Shown here: positions 1-6,169 of the stretch, one piece after another
Numbering within the stretch: position 1 is the stretch's first letter
Layout of the letters: each line of letters starts with the position of its first letter
Assembly (NCBI GenBank): GCA_019746355.1
Contig: JAIESC010000144.1
Coordinates: 1 to 26,993 of the forward strand
DNA: 26,993 bases
Direction: 5' to 3'
Source: Xanthobacteraceae bacterium
Lineage (GTDB): Bacteria; Pseudomonadota; Alphaproteobacteria; Rhizobiales; Xanthobacteraceae
Made by a program: the position numbers and the translations under genes
The notes under the pieces: generated by a model
The model's database searches: none
Told to the model about the DNA's origin: nothing
Seen by the model: only the letters and a program-made list of their open reading frames with translations

Positions 1-27
1 GCCTAGTGGGGCGACGGAGAATCGAAC

Positions 28-942
28 ATGCGCTGGGAAGATCTGCCGCAAAGCGACAACGTCGAGGATCGGCGCGGCGACGGCGGCTATGGCGGTGGCG
101 GAATGGGCGGCGGCTTCCCGATGGGCGGCGGCGGGCTCGGCATCGGCACCATCGTCGTGCTCGGTCTCGTCGGCTGGGCGCTCGGCATCGATCCGCGGCT
201 CTTGATCGGCGGCGCGGAAATCCTCACCGGCGGCAACCAGCAATATGAGCAGCCGCAGCGGCCGTCGCAGTCGGCTCCGGTCAACGACGAGACCGCGCGC
301 TTCGTGCGCGCCGTGCTCGGCAGCACCGAGGTGCAGTGGAAGGAGATATTCTCCAAGGACGGCCAGACCTATCGTGCGCCGAAGCTTGTGATGTTCTCGG
401 GCGGCACGCGCTCGGCCTGCGGCGCGGCGCAGAGCGCCATGGGGCCGTTCTATTGCCCGCGCGACCGCGAGGTCTATCTCGACGCGACGTTCTTCAAGGA
501 CATCGAGCGCCGCTTCCGCGGCTGCAGCGGCGAGGCGTGCAAGTTCTCCAGCGCCTATGTGATCGCCCACGAGGTCGGCCATCACGTGCAGAACCTGCTC
601 GGCATCCTGCCGAAGGTGCAGCAGGCGCAGCAGGCCTCGGGTGACAAGGTCGCATCGAACCGGCTGCAGGTGATGGTCGAGCTGCAGGCCGACTGCTTCG
701 CCGGCGTCTGGGCGCATCACGCCGAGAAGCGCTGGCAGCTTCTGCAGCCCGGCGACATCGAGGCGGCGTTGCAGACCGCGACCGCCATCGGCGACGACAT
801 GCTGCAGAAGCGCGCGCAGGGCTATGTGGTGCCCGACAGCTTCACCCACGGCTCGTCCGAGCAGCGCAGGCGCTGGTTCACCACCGGCTTCAAGGAGGGT
901 ACGCTCAAGGCCTGCAACACCTTTGCGGCCGCGTCACTCTAG
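28..942 (+). CDS. Neutral zinc metallopeptidase (YpfJ-like)
   Basis: 304-aa protein of the putative neutral zinc metallopeptidase (YpfJ) family. The N-terminus is a Gly-rich stretch (about residues 18-37), followed by one hydrophobic segment (about 38-62), so the enzyme is probably anchored in the inner membrane with its catalytic domain outside. The zinc site is visible: HEVGHH at residues 181-186 gives two His ligands and the catalytic Glu. E218 in an ELQADCFAG motif is the expected third ligand of this family. Several Cys (in GTRSACG, FYCPRD, GCSGEAC) suggest an oxidised extracytoplasmic fold. A purine-rich GGAG lies about 10 nt before the ATG. The gene is followed 18 nt later by moaB on the same strand, perhaps as one transcript, with no obvious functional link. 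The substrate is unknown. The family call is firm. Confidence 0.93.
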   Translation: MRWEDLPQSDNVEDRRGDGGYGGGGMGGGFPMGGGGLGIGTIVVLGLVGWALGIDPRLLIGGAEILTGGNQQYEQPQRPSQSAPVNDETARFVRAVLGSTEVQWKEIFSKDGQTYRAPKLVMFSGGTRSACGAAQSAMGPFYCPRDREVYLDATFFKDIERRFRGCSGEACKFSSAYVIAHEVGHHVQNLLGILPKVQQAQQASGDKVASNRLQVMVELQADCFAGVWAHHAEKRWQLLQPGDIEAALQTATAIGDDMLQKRAQGYVVPDSFTHGSSEQRRRWFTTGFKEGTLKACNTFAAASL

Positions 943-960
943 CCGTCGGAATCCGCCACG

Positions 961-1524
961 ATGCCGGGGATTGATGAGAAACGTCCGTTCGTGCCGCTGA
1001 AGATCGCGGTGCTGACGGTGTCCGACACGCGCAAGCTCGAGGATGACAAGTCCGGCGGCACGCTCGCCGAACGGATCGAGAAGGCGGGGCACACGGTCGC
1101 CGCGCGCGCGATCGTCACCGACGACATCGAGAAAATCCGCGCGCAGATGCGCACCTGGATCGCCGATCCCGCGGTCGACGTGGTGATCTCGACCGGCGGC
1201 ACCGGCTTCACCGGCCGCGACGTCACGCCGGAGGCGGCCGAGCCGCTGTTCGAGAAGCGGATGGACGGCTTCTCGACCGCGTTTCACCTGGTGAGCCACG
1301 CCAAGATCGGCTCCTCGACGATCCAGTCGCGCGCGACTGCGGGCGTTGCGAACTCGACCTTCATCTTCTGCCTGCCGGGCTCGCCCGGCGCGTGCCGCGA
1401 CGCCTGGGACGAGATCCTGGTACATCAGCTCGATTACCGCTACCGGCCGTGCAACTTCGTCGAATTGATGCCGCGGCTCGACGAGGGCATGCGCCGCGCC
1501 AAAGCCCAGGGCGCGACGGCCTAA
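961..1524 (+). CDS. moaB: Molybdenum cofactor biosynthesis protein B
   Basis: 187-aa protein of the MoaB/MogA (MoCF-binding) fold. It acts in the cytoplasm in molybdopterin handling, and MoaB/MogA proteins adenylylate molybdopterin before Mo insertion. A start strand KIAVLTVSDTR (14-24) is followed by the diagnostic loop STGGTGFTGRDVTPEA (77-92), which carries the conserved Gly and Asp residues. LPGSPGACRDAW lies near the C-terminus. The length is slightly longer than E. coli MoaB (about 170 aa). It follows the metallopeptidase gene by 18 nt and has only a weak ribosome site (GGA), which fits read-through from upstream. A palindromic repeat begins 14 nt after the stop and may end the transcript. 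Confidence 0.95.
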   Translation: MPGIDEKRPFVPLKIAVLTVSDTRKLEDDKSGGTLAERIEKAGHTVAARAIVTDDIEKIRAQMRTWIADPAVDVVISTGGTGFTGRDVTPEAAEPLFEKRMDGFSTAFHLVSHAKIGSSTIQSRATAGVANSTFIFCLPGSPGACRDAWDEILVHQLDYRYRPCNFVELMPRLDEGMRRAKAQGATA

Positions 1525-1537
1525 GAAAACCACCGAC

Positions 1538-1642
1538 GTCATTCCGGGACGCTGCGACGCGGCGGGCCCGGAATCCAGAAGTGCAGGGAATCCCGCTGGC
1601 ACTGGATTCCGGGCTCCGGCCTTCGGCGCGCCCCGGAATGAC
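1538..1642. repeat. Nested palindromic intergenic repeat
   Basis: Two nested inverted repeats fill this gap between moaB and the convergent MarR-GNAT gene. The outer arms are GTCATTCCGGG (1538-1548) and CCCGGAATGAC (1632-1642). The inner arms are CCCGGAATCCAG (1567-1578) and CTGGATTCCGGG (1602-1613). Both pairs are perfect. I recognise the design as a dispersed extragenic palindrome common in Bradyrhizobium-type genomes, but no second copy occurs in this window. It could also act as a bidirectional terminator between convergent genes. Confidence 0.8.
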
Positions 1643-1666
1643 AGCGGAGTGCTTTTCTGCGGCCTG

Positions 1667-2596
1667 CTAAAGCTTCAAATCCCAAATCTCGCTGACCACC
1701 GGCTTGCCGAAGCTCTTGCGCTTCTCGCTCGAGGTCAGCGTGAAGCCCGCCTTGCGGTAGACGTGGCGGGCGGCGGTGAGCACGCTGTGGGTCCAGAGCG
1801 TGATGCCGCGGTAGCCGCAGGCCTTGGCGAAGCGGACGCATTCGTCGGTGAGCCGCGTGCCGAGCCCGCGGCCGCGCGCCGCCGGATCGACCAGCAGGAG
1901 GCGGAGCCGCGCGATCTCGTCGGTGTCCTTCACCAGGAACGCCGAGCCGACGTTTTCGCCGTCCATCTCGGCGATCCAGCAGCGCTCGCGCCTGGCGTCG
2001 TAGTTCGCGGCAAACTCAGCGACGATCTGCGCGCACAGGCCCTCGAAATTGTCCCCCCAGCCGTATTCCTCCGTATAGAGCGTGGCGTGGCGGGAGACGA
2101 CCCAGCCGAGATCGCCGGGCTTAGGCTCGCGCAGGATGATCTCGGGCTCGGCCTCGGGCGCGATCATCCGCTCGACCGCGCGCATCGCCGAGACCAGCCG
2201 CTCCTGCTCGGGATCGCTCAAGCGGTGCAGCACGTCGCCGACCTGCCGCACGGTGCGCCGCTCCAGGAGATCCATCGCCTTGCGTCCCATCGCCGTGATC
2301 GAAAGAAAGCTCTGCCGTCCGTCCGACGGCGAGCGTTCTTTGCGGATGAGCCCTGATTTCTCGAACTGCGCGACCAGCCGGCTGAGGTAGCCGGCGTCGA
2401 GGCCCAGGTCGCGGCCGATTTCGGTTGCCGTCGCCGAACTGCGCTCACGGATTTCGTAGAGCACGCGCGCTTGCGTGAGCGAGAACGGGCTGTCGAGGTA
2501 GCCGTCGCGCAGCACGCCGAGGTGCTGGGTGTAGAAGCGGTTGAAGCGCCGCACCGCGGCGATCCGTCCCGCGTCCGGTCGTGGCAAGGCCCGCAT
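1667..2596 (-). CDS. MarR-type regulator fused to GNAT acetyltransferase
   Basis: 309-aa fusion. Residues about 10-148 are a MarR winged helix: helix-turn-helix around TATEIGRDLGLDAGYLSRLV and a wing with SPSDGRQSFLSIT. Residues about 152-309 are a GNAT N-acetyltransferase with the acetyl-CoA loop LLLVDPAARGRGLGTRL (233-249; RGRGLG is the pyrophosphate-binding turn). Such fusions are known in proteobacteria, where the ligand-binding regulator and the enzyme are thought to share a small-molecule substrate. The substrate here is unknown. The gene stands alone, convergent with moaB. A perfect 19-bp palindrome lies 20 nt upstream of the ATG and is the likely autoregulatory operator. The ATG at 2594-2596 gives the usual MarR N-terminus. 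Confidence 0.93.
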   Translation of the reverse strand: MRALPRPDAGRIAAVRRFNRFYTQHLGVLRDGYLDSPFSLTQARVLYEIRERSSATATEIGRDLGLDAGYLSRLVAQFEKSGLIRKERSPSDGRQSFLSITAMGRKAMDLLERRTVRQVGDVLHRLSDPEQERLVSAMRAVERMIAPEAEPEIILREPKPGDLGWVVSRHATLYTEEYGWGDNFEGLCAQIVAEFAANYDARRERCWIAEMDGENVGSAFLVKDTDEIARLRLLLVDPAARGRGLGTRLTDECVRFAKACGYRGITLWTHSVLTAARHVYRKAGFTLTSSEKRKSFGKPVVSEIWDLKL

Positions 2597-2615
2597 GGCG
2601 CAAGCGTCGGCGAAT

Positions 2616-2634
2616 TACTTGACTGAGTCAAGTA
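2616..2634. promoter_or_regulatory. Perfect palindrome, probable MarR operator
   Basis: TACTTGACTGAGTCAAGTA is a 9-1-9 perfect palindrome centred on 2625, lying 20 nt upstream of the MarR-GNAT start codon. Its size and symmetry fit a MarR dimer site, and it contains TTGACT on both strands, so it could also overlap a -35 element. Autoregulation is inferred from position. It could additionally control nothing else nearby, because the neighbouring DUF3551 gene ends, rather than begins, on this side. Confidence 0.7.
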
Positions 2635-2647
2635 TTTCGCCAAACGA

Positions 2648-2681
2648 AAGGCGGCCTCCGGGTTTGCCCGGACGCCGCCTT
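2648..2681 (-). terminator. Intrinsic terminator of the first DUF3551 gene
   Basis: A strong two-part stem pairs AAGGCGGC (2648-2655) with GCCGCCTT (2674-2681) and TCCGGG (2657-2662) with CCCGGA (2667-2672). The loop is TTTG. On the minus strand the stem is followed by a T-rich run (TTTCGTTT). It begins about 20 nt past the TAA of the DUF3551 gene. Confidence 0.75.
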
Positions 2682-2701
2682 CAGGTCTCGCGCGCTGTCA
2701 C

Positions 2702-2974
2702 TTAGCGATAGCGCATGTTGAAGTCGTGCTCGGTGCGGGCGTCGCGGATGCCCCAGTTGCCGGCCTGCCACTGGTTCTGCACGCAGAACGAGCGCGACTC
2801 GCCGGCGATGTAGGCGCGGCAGGTGGCAAAGGTCGGGAAGTCGCAGCGCTCGCCGACCGAGCCGCCGCCGCGATCGATCTTGGCGCACCAGTTGCCGCGG
2901 AAATACGCCTCGCTCGGCTGCGCCTGAACCAGCGCGACAGTGGCCAGCGCCGCAATCAAAAGGATCTTCTTCAT
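2702..2974 (-). CDS. Small secreted DUF3551 family protein
   Basis: 90-aa exported protein of unknown function. Residues 1-23 form a signal peptide (KK, a hydrophobic core, then PSEA before the mature part). The mature part has four Cys (30, 44, 52, 64) in the spacing typical of DUF3551, a family abundant in Bradyrhizobium and relatives, with WCAKIDRGGGSVGERC and FPTFATC. Two disulfides are likely. I chose the internal ATG at 2972-2974 because it opens the signal peptide and has GGGAG 7 nt upstream. A longer frame to 3112 has no such support. A paralogue lies just upstream, and a terminator follows. No role can be assigned. Confidence 0.85.
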   Translation of the reverse strand: MKKILLIAALATVALVQAQPSEAYFRGNWCAKIDRGGGSVGERCDFPTFATCRAYIAGESRSFCVQNQWQAGNWGIRDARTEHDFNMRYR

Positions 2975-3010
2975 TTTAATCTCCCGGCCGTGCGGCCTTG
3001 ATCGGTTCGC

Positions 3011-3030
3011 CGGCATGCAAAGGCATGCCG
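3011..3030. other. Short hairpin in the DUF3551 leader
   Basis: CGGCATGC (3011-3018) and GCATGCCG (3023-3030) form a perfect 8-bp stem with a 4-nt loop. It lies 36 nt upstream of the first DUF3551 start, between the two paralogues. It may be a leader structure or a weak terminator for the upstream paralogue. No T-run follows it on the minus strand. Confidence 0.4.
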
Positions 3031-3108
3031 CTCCGGCCATTGGTCGCGGGCGGTAGACGAAAAGTTCGATGGCCTTGCGCCGCCGCGTGAATGCGGCCGA
3101 TTGACCAA

Positions 3109-3381
3109 TCAAGTCCGATACTTAGATCGATTTTTCTTCAGTCGGCGGGGCGGGCCTTCGGCCGGGTATTGGCTGACCCGGCAGAACGCGCTCGAGCCGA
3201 ATACGATCCGCTCACCTTGGCAAGCTTCGAAGCTCCGGAACGAGCAATTCTCGCTCACCGAGCCACGCCCCAAACTGTAGACGAGGCACCAGCCACCGCT
3301 GCGATAGGCCGCATCGGCTTGAGAGGCAAAAGGCAGGGCAAAGACCGCGAAAAACAGGCCGCAACTGAGAATTTTGCGCAT
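3109..3381 (-). CDS. Second small secreted DUF3551 paralogue
   Basis: 90-aa exported protein, the same length as the neighbouring paralogue. A signal peptide spans about residues 1-25 (ending QADAA). Four Cys at 32, 46, 54 and 67 match the DUF3551 pattern, as do the motifs GGWCLVYSLGRGSVSENC and FRSFEAC. It has an extra basic tail (RRLKKNRSKYR) that its neighbour lacks. The ATG at 3379-3381 is preceded by GGGAGAA and opens the signal peptide, so the longer frame to 3429 is less likely. The two genes lie in tandem 134 nt apart and look like a duplication that has diverged strongly. This gene diverges from the radical SAM gene across a 156-nt gap containing a LexA box. Confidence 0.82.
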   Translation of the reverse strand: MRKILSCGLFFAVFALPFASQADAAYRSGGWCLVYSLGRGSVSENCSFRSFEACQGERIVFGSSAFCRVSQYPAEGPPRRLKKNRSKYRT

Positions 3382-3498
3382 GGAGCGTTCTCCCTCGGCT
3401 GGCGCATCCCCGAGCGCTGGACGGAACAAGCCCAGAAATCCCGACTTGTTTCAATGTTTTCGCGCGCGGTTTCGCCGGAACAAAGAGTCTGTTATTTT

Positions 3499-3513
3499 GT
3501 TCTTGTTTCGTTC
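3499..3513 (+). promoter_or_regulatory. LexA (SOS) box upstream of radical SAM gene
   Basis: GTTC (3499-3502), seven bases, GTTC (3510-3513) matches the alphaproteobacterial LexA direct-repeat operator GTTC-N7-GTTC exactly. It ends 24 nt before the radical SAM ATG, in the same orientation, which is a normal place for repressor control. The core is only 8 fixed bases, so chance occurrence is possible. Position strengthens the call. The divergent DUF3551 promoter is farther away. Confidence 0.6.
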
Positions 3514-3537
3514 ACGTAAGCATCCTAAGTTAAGGCC

Positions 3538-4692
3538 ATGGCCCGCTCTTCTTCAGCAGCAGCTTTCCGCAGCCCGCCGGCGTCGGTGCCCTCCGCGCCG
3601 GCGGGCGGCATGACGGATATCAGCATCGCTTTCGAGAGGAGGCGCGGCCGCGGCACGCTGTCGAATACCTCGGGCCGCTACGAGCCGCTCGCGCGGATCG
3701 CCTTCGACGACGGCTGGCAGAGCCTGGAAGAGCTGCCGCCGTTCGCCACCACCGTCGCGGTCGACGCGACGCGCAAGATCATCACCCGCAACGAGTCGCC
3801 GGACATTTCCTTCGACCGCTCGATCAACCCCTATCGCGGCTGCGAGCACGGCTGCGTCTACTGCTTCGCGCGGCCGACCCATGCCTATCTCGGGCTGTCG
3901 CCCGGCCTCGATTTCGAGTCGAAGCTGTTCGTGAAGCCGGACGCGCCGGCCTTGCTCGAGAAAGAGCTGTCCGCGCCGGGCTATCAGCCGCGCACCATGG
4001 CGATCGGCACCAACACCGATCCGTATCAGCCGGTCGAGCGCAAGTATCAGGTGATGCGCGGCATTCTCGAGGTGCTGGAGCGGGCAGGGCATCCGGTCGG
4101 CATCGTGACCAAGTCGGCGCTGATCCTGCGCGATCTCGATATCCTGGCGCGGATGGCGGAGCGCAATCTCGCCAAGGTCGCGATCTCGGTCACGACCCTC
4201 GATGCCAAGCTCGCGCGCACCATGGAGCCGCGCGCGGCGACGCCGCAGCGGCGGCTGGAAGCGCTGCGGCAGCTCTCGGCCGCCGGCGTGCCGACCTCGG
4301 TGATGGTTGCGCCGGTGATCCCGGCGATCAACGACGCCGAGATTGAGCGTATCCTCGATGCGGCGTCGATCGCCGGCGTCAAGGGCGCGGGCTACGTGCT
4401 CCTTCGCCTGCCGCTCGAAGTCCGCGACCTGTTCGTCGAGTGGCTGCGCGCCAACTATCCGGACCGCGAGAAGCACGTCATGAAGCTGATCCGCGACATG
4501 CGCGGCGGCAAGGATTACGACTCGACCTGGGGCACGCGCATGACCGGCGCAGGTCCCTATGCCTGGATGATCGGGCGGCGATTCGAGAACACCTGCGCCA
4601 GGCTCGGTCTCAACACCCACAGGCGGCCGCTCACGACCGAGCATTTCCGGCCGCCGCATCCGCGCGCCGAGCAGCTCAGCCTGTTCGGCTGA
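3538..4692 (+). CDS. PA0069/Rv2578c-type radical SAM protein
   Basis: 384-aa radical SAM enzyme. The [4Fe-4S]-binding CEHGCVYC motif has Cys at 102, 106 and 109, preceded by INPYRGC as in the SplB-like (spore photoproduct lyase related) branch known as the PA0069 or Rv2578c family. Other landmarks are GTNTDPYQPVERKY, ISVTTLD, and a C-terminal region rich in basic and aromatic residues ending QLSLFG. The reaction is not known. The relation to DNA photoproduct repair enzymes, together with the LexA box just upstream, suggests a DNA-damage role, which is inference. The ATG at 3538 has a short AAGG ahead of it. M25 at 3610 is an alternative start, since the first 24 residues are low-complexity. 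The VOC gene follows after 37 nt. Confidence 0.92.
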   Translation: MARSSSAAAFRSPPASVPSAPAGGMTDISIAFERRRGRGTLSNTSGRYEPLARIAFDDGWQSLEELPPFATTVAVDATRKIITRNESPDISFDRSINPYRGCEHGCVYCFARPTHAYLGLSPGLDFESKLFVKPDAPALLEKELSAPGYQPRTMAIGTNTDPYQPVERKYQVMRGILEVLERAGHPVGIVTKSALILRDLDILARMAERNLAKVAISVTTLDAKLARTMEPRAATPQRRLEALRQLSAAGVPTSVMVAPVIPAINDAEIERILDAASIAGVKGAGYVLLRLPLEVRDLFVEWLRANYPDREKHVMKLIRDMRGGKDYDSTWGTRMTGAGPYAWMIGRRFENTCARLGLNTHRRPLTTEHFRPPHPRAEQLSLFG

Positions 4693-4729
4693 ACGGGCGG
4701 ACGGCTTCATCCAGCAGGGGAGTTCCGTG

Positions 4730-5164
4730 ATGAGTCCAAAACTGACCGCCGTCACGCTCGGCGTCAAAAGCGTGCCGGCGAGCGCGCGCTTCTACGAGGC
4801 GCTCGGATTGCAGCGCAAGGTGCGCGCGACCGGCGACGAGATTGCCTTCTATGAGGCGGGCGGCGTGGTGCTGGCGCTGTGGGGCTGGAACAAGCTTGCC
4901 GACGACTCGGTGGTGCCCATCGATCCGCGGCCGCAGACGTTTCGCGGCTCGACGCTGGCCTGGAACTGCGCAAGCGCCGAGGAGGTCGATGCGATATTTA
5001 CCCATGCGCTGAAGGTCGGAGCGGGGCTTCTGCGCAGGCCGGAGAAAACCGAATACGGCGGCTATCGCGGATATTTCTCCGACCCGGACGGCCACGTCTG
5101 GGAGGTGGTGCACGCGCCGGGGTTCGCGCTCGGTGATGATGGCCGGTTGGTGCTACCTGACTGA
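4730..5164 (+). CDS. VOC (glyoxalase/bleomycin resistance) family protein
   Basis: 144-aa single-chain VOC protein made of two beta-alpha-beta-beta-beta modules. The N-terminal module opens KLTAVTLGVKSVPASARFY, and the C-terminal module closes GYRGYFSDPDGHVWEVVHAP, whose Glu is a typical metal-ligand position. VOC proteins include glyoxalases, dioxygenases and resistance proteins, and the substrate here cannot be read from sequence. I start at the ATG at 4730 because AGGGGAG lies 7 nt upstream. A GTG directly before it would add one residue but sits too close to the ribosome site. It follows the radical SAM gene by 37 nt and may be co-transcribed. Confidence 0.9.
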   Translation: MSPKLTAVTLGVKSVPASARFYEALGLQRKVRATGDEIAFYEAGGVVLALWGWNKLADDSVVPIDPRPQTFRGSTLAWNCASAEEVDAIFTHALKVGAGLLRRPEKTEYGGYRGYFSDPDGHVWEVVHAPGFALGDDGRLVLPD

Positions 5165-5243
5165 GGTTGGGTTTTCCCCGCCATTCCCAGCAAGGAACTT
5201 GCCGCATTTGACTTGAGGCCGCGCCTGCGCAGGATCGCGGCTG

Positions 5244-5999
5244 ATGAGTCGAAAGCCTGCCGTCAAAGCCAAGCCACGCGAGACCGAGCGCCTGCCGCTC
5301 GGCGAGGCGGCAGTGCGGCCGACGTTCCGCCGCGAACGGAGCGCGCTTGCCAAGGGCATCTGGCCGGTCGCGGGCTGCGACGAGGCGGGGCGGGGACCGC
5401 TGGCGGGGCCCGTGGTGGCCGCGGCCGTGATCCTCGATCCCAAGCGCATCCCGCGGGGCTTAAACGACTCCAAGAAGCTCGAGCCCGAGGAGCGCGAGAA
5501 GCTCTACGAGAAAATCTGCGCCAGCGCCGAAGTGTCGGTGGCGTTCGGCTCGACCGCGCGGATCGACCGCGACAACATCCTGCGCGCCTCGCTCTGGGCG
5601 CTCGCCGCCGCGGTGAAGGCGCTGCCGGTGCGGCCGAAACTCGTGTTCGTCGACGGCCGCGACAAGATCGACTGCGGCTGCGACTGCCAGGCGGTGATCT
5701 CGGGCGATGCGCTGGTGCAATCGATCGCCGCCGCCTCGATCGTCGCGAAGGTCACCCGCGACCGCCTGATGAAGCGGCTCGGCGCGGAGCATCCGGGCTA
5801 CGGCTTCGAGCGCCACATGGGCTACAGCGTCCCGGAGCACTTCGCGGCGCTCAACCGGCTGGGGCCTACGATTCACCACCGCCGCTCGTTCGCCCCGGTC
5901 ACGGCGCTGCTCGGCGAAGCCGTGGCGGGCGATATTGTCGCGCAAGCCGTCACCGCCGGCCTGCCGCTTTCGCTCCCGGACGAGCTTCCAAGCACCTGA
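5244..5999 (+). CDS. rnhB: Ribonuclease HII
   Basis: 251-aa RNase HII, which cleaves RNA in RNA-DNA hybrids and at single ribonucleotides in DNA. The catalytic acidic set is visible: D46 and E47 in [15 protein letters not shown]137 in FVDGRDK, and D155 in [21 protein letters not shown]. The 18-residue spacing between the last two equals that of E. coli Asp108 and Asp126. An N-terminal extension of about 38 basic residues precedes the domain, as in many alphaproteobacterial versions. It starts at ATG 5244, about 80 nt after the VOC gene. Confidence 0.97.
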   Translation: MSRKPAVKAKPRETERLPLGEAAVRPTFRRERSALAKGIWPVAGCDEAGRGPLAGPVVAAAVILDPKRIPRGLNDSKKLEPEEREKLYEKICASAEVSVAFGSTARIDRDNILRASLWALAAAVKALPVRPKLVFVDGRDKIDCGCDCQAVISGDALVQSIAAASIVAKVTRDRLMKRLGAEHPGYGFERHMGYSVPEHFAALNRLGPTIHHRRSFAPVTALLGEAVAGDIVAQAVTAGLPLSLPDELPST

Positions 6000-6012
6000 T
6001 CCGTCAGCAGAG

Positions 6013-6039
6013 TTCACCGCCCCCCGGTTCTTGTATAGT
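6013..6039 (+). promoter_or_regulatory. Weak candidate promoter for the GT39-like gene
   Basis: A TATAGT hexamer (6034-6039) stands out in otherwise GC-rich DNA in the 170-nt gap after rnhB. The only -35 candidate, TTCACC (6013-6018), leaves a short 15-nt spacer. If used, it would give the glycosyltransferase gene its own transcript with a leader of about 125 nt. Low confidence. Confidence 0.25.
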
Positions 6040-6169
6040 GAGGCGCCGGGGTGGGCCGGACTTTTGACGCGGATGATTGCGCCGGCGTGGCGGCCGGCCT
6101 TGTTCGTGTCGATATTGCGCGTGAGTAGTGTCGCCCGCGTCAAAGGGGTGCTGGGGGCTCCCGGGGAAG

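Noticed and set aside
3553..4767. 404-aa open frame antisense to the radical SAM gene
   Set aside because: It mirrors a clearly real gene and has the Arg/Ala/Asp-rich composition of a GC-rich shadow frame with no domain.
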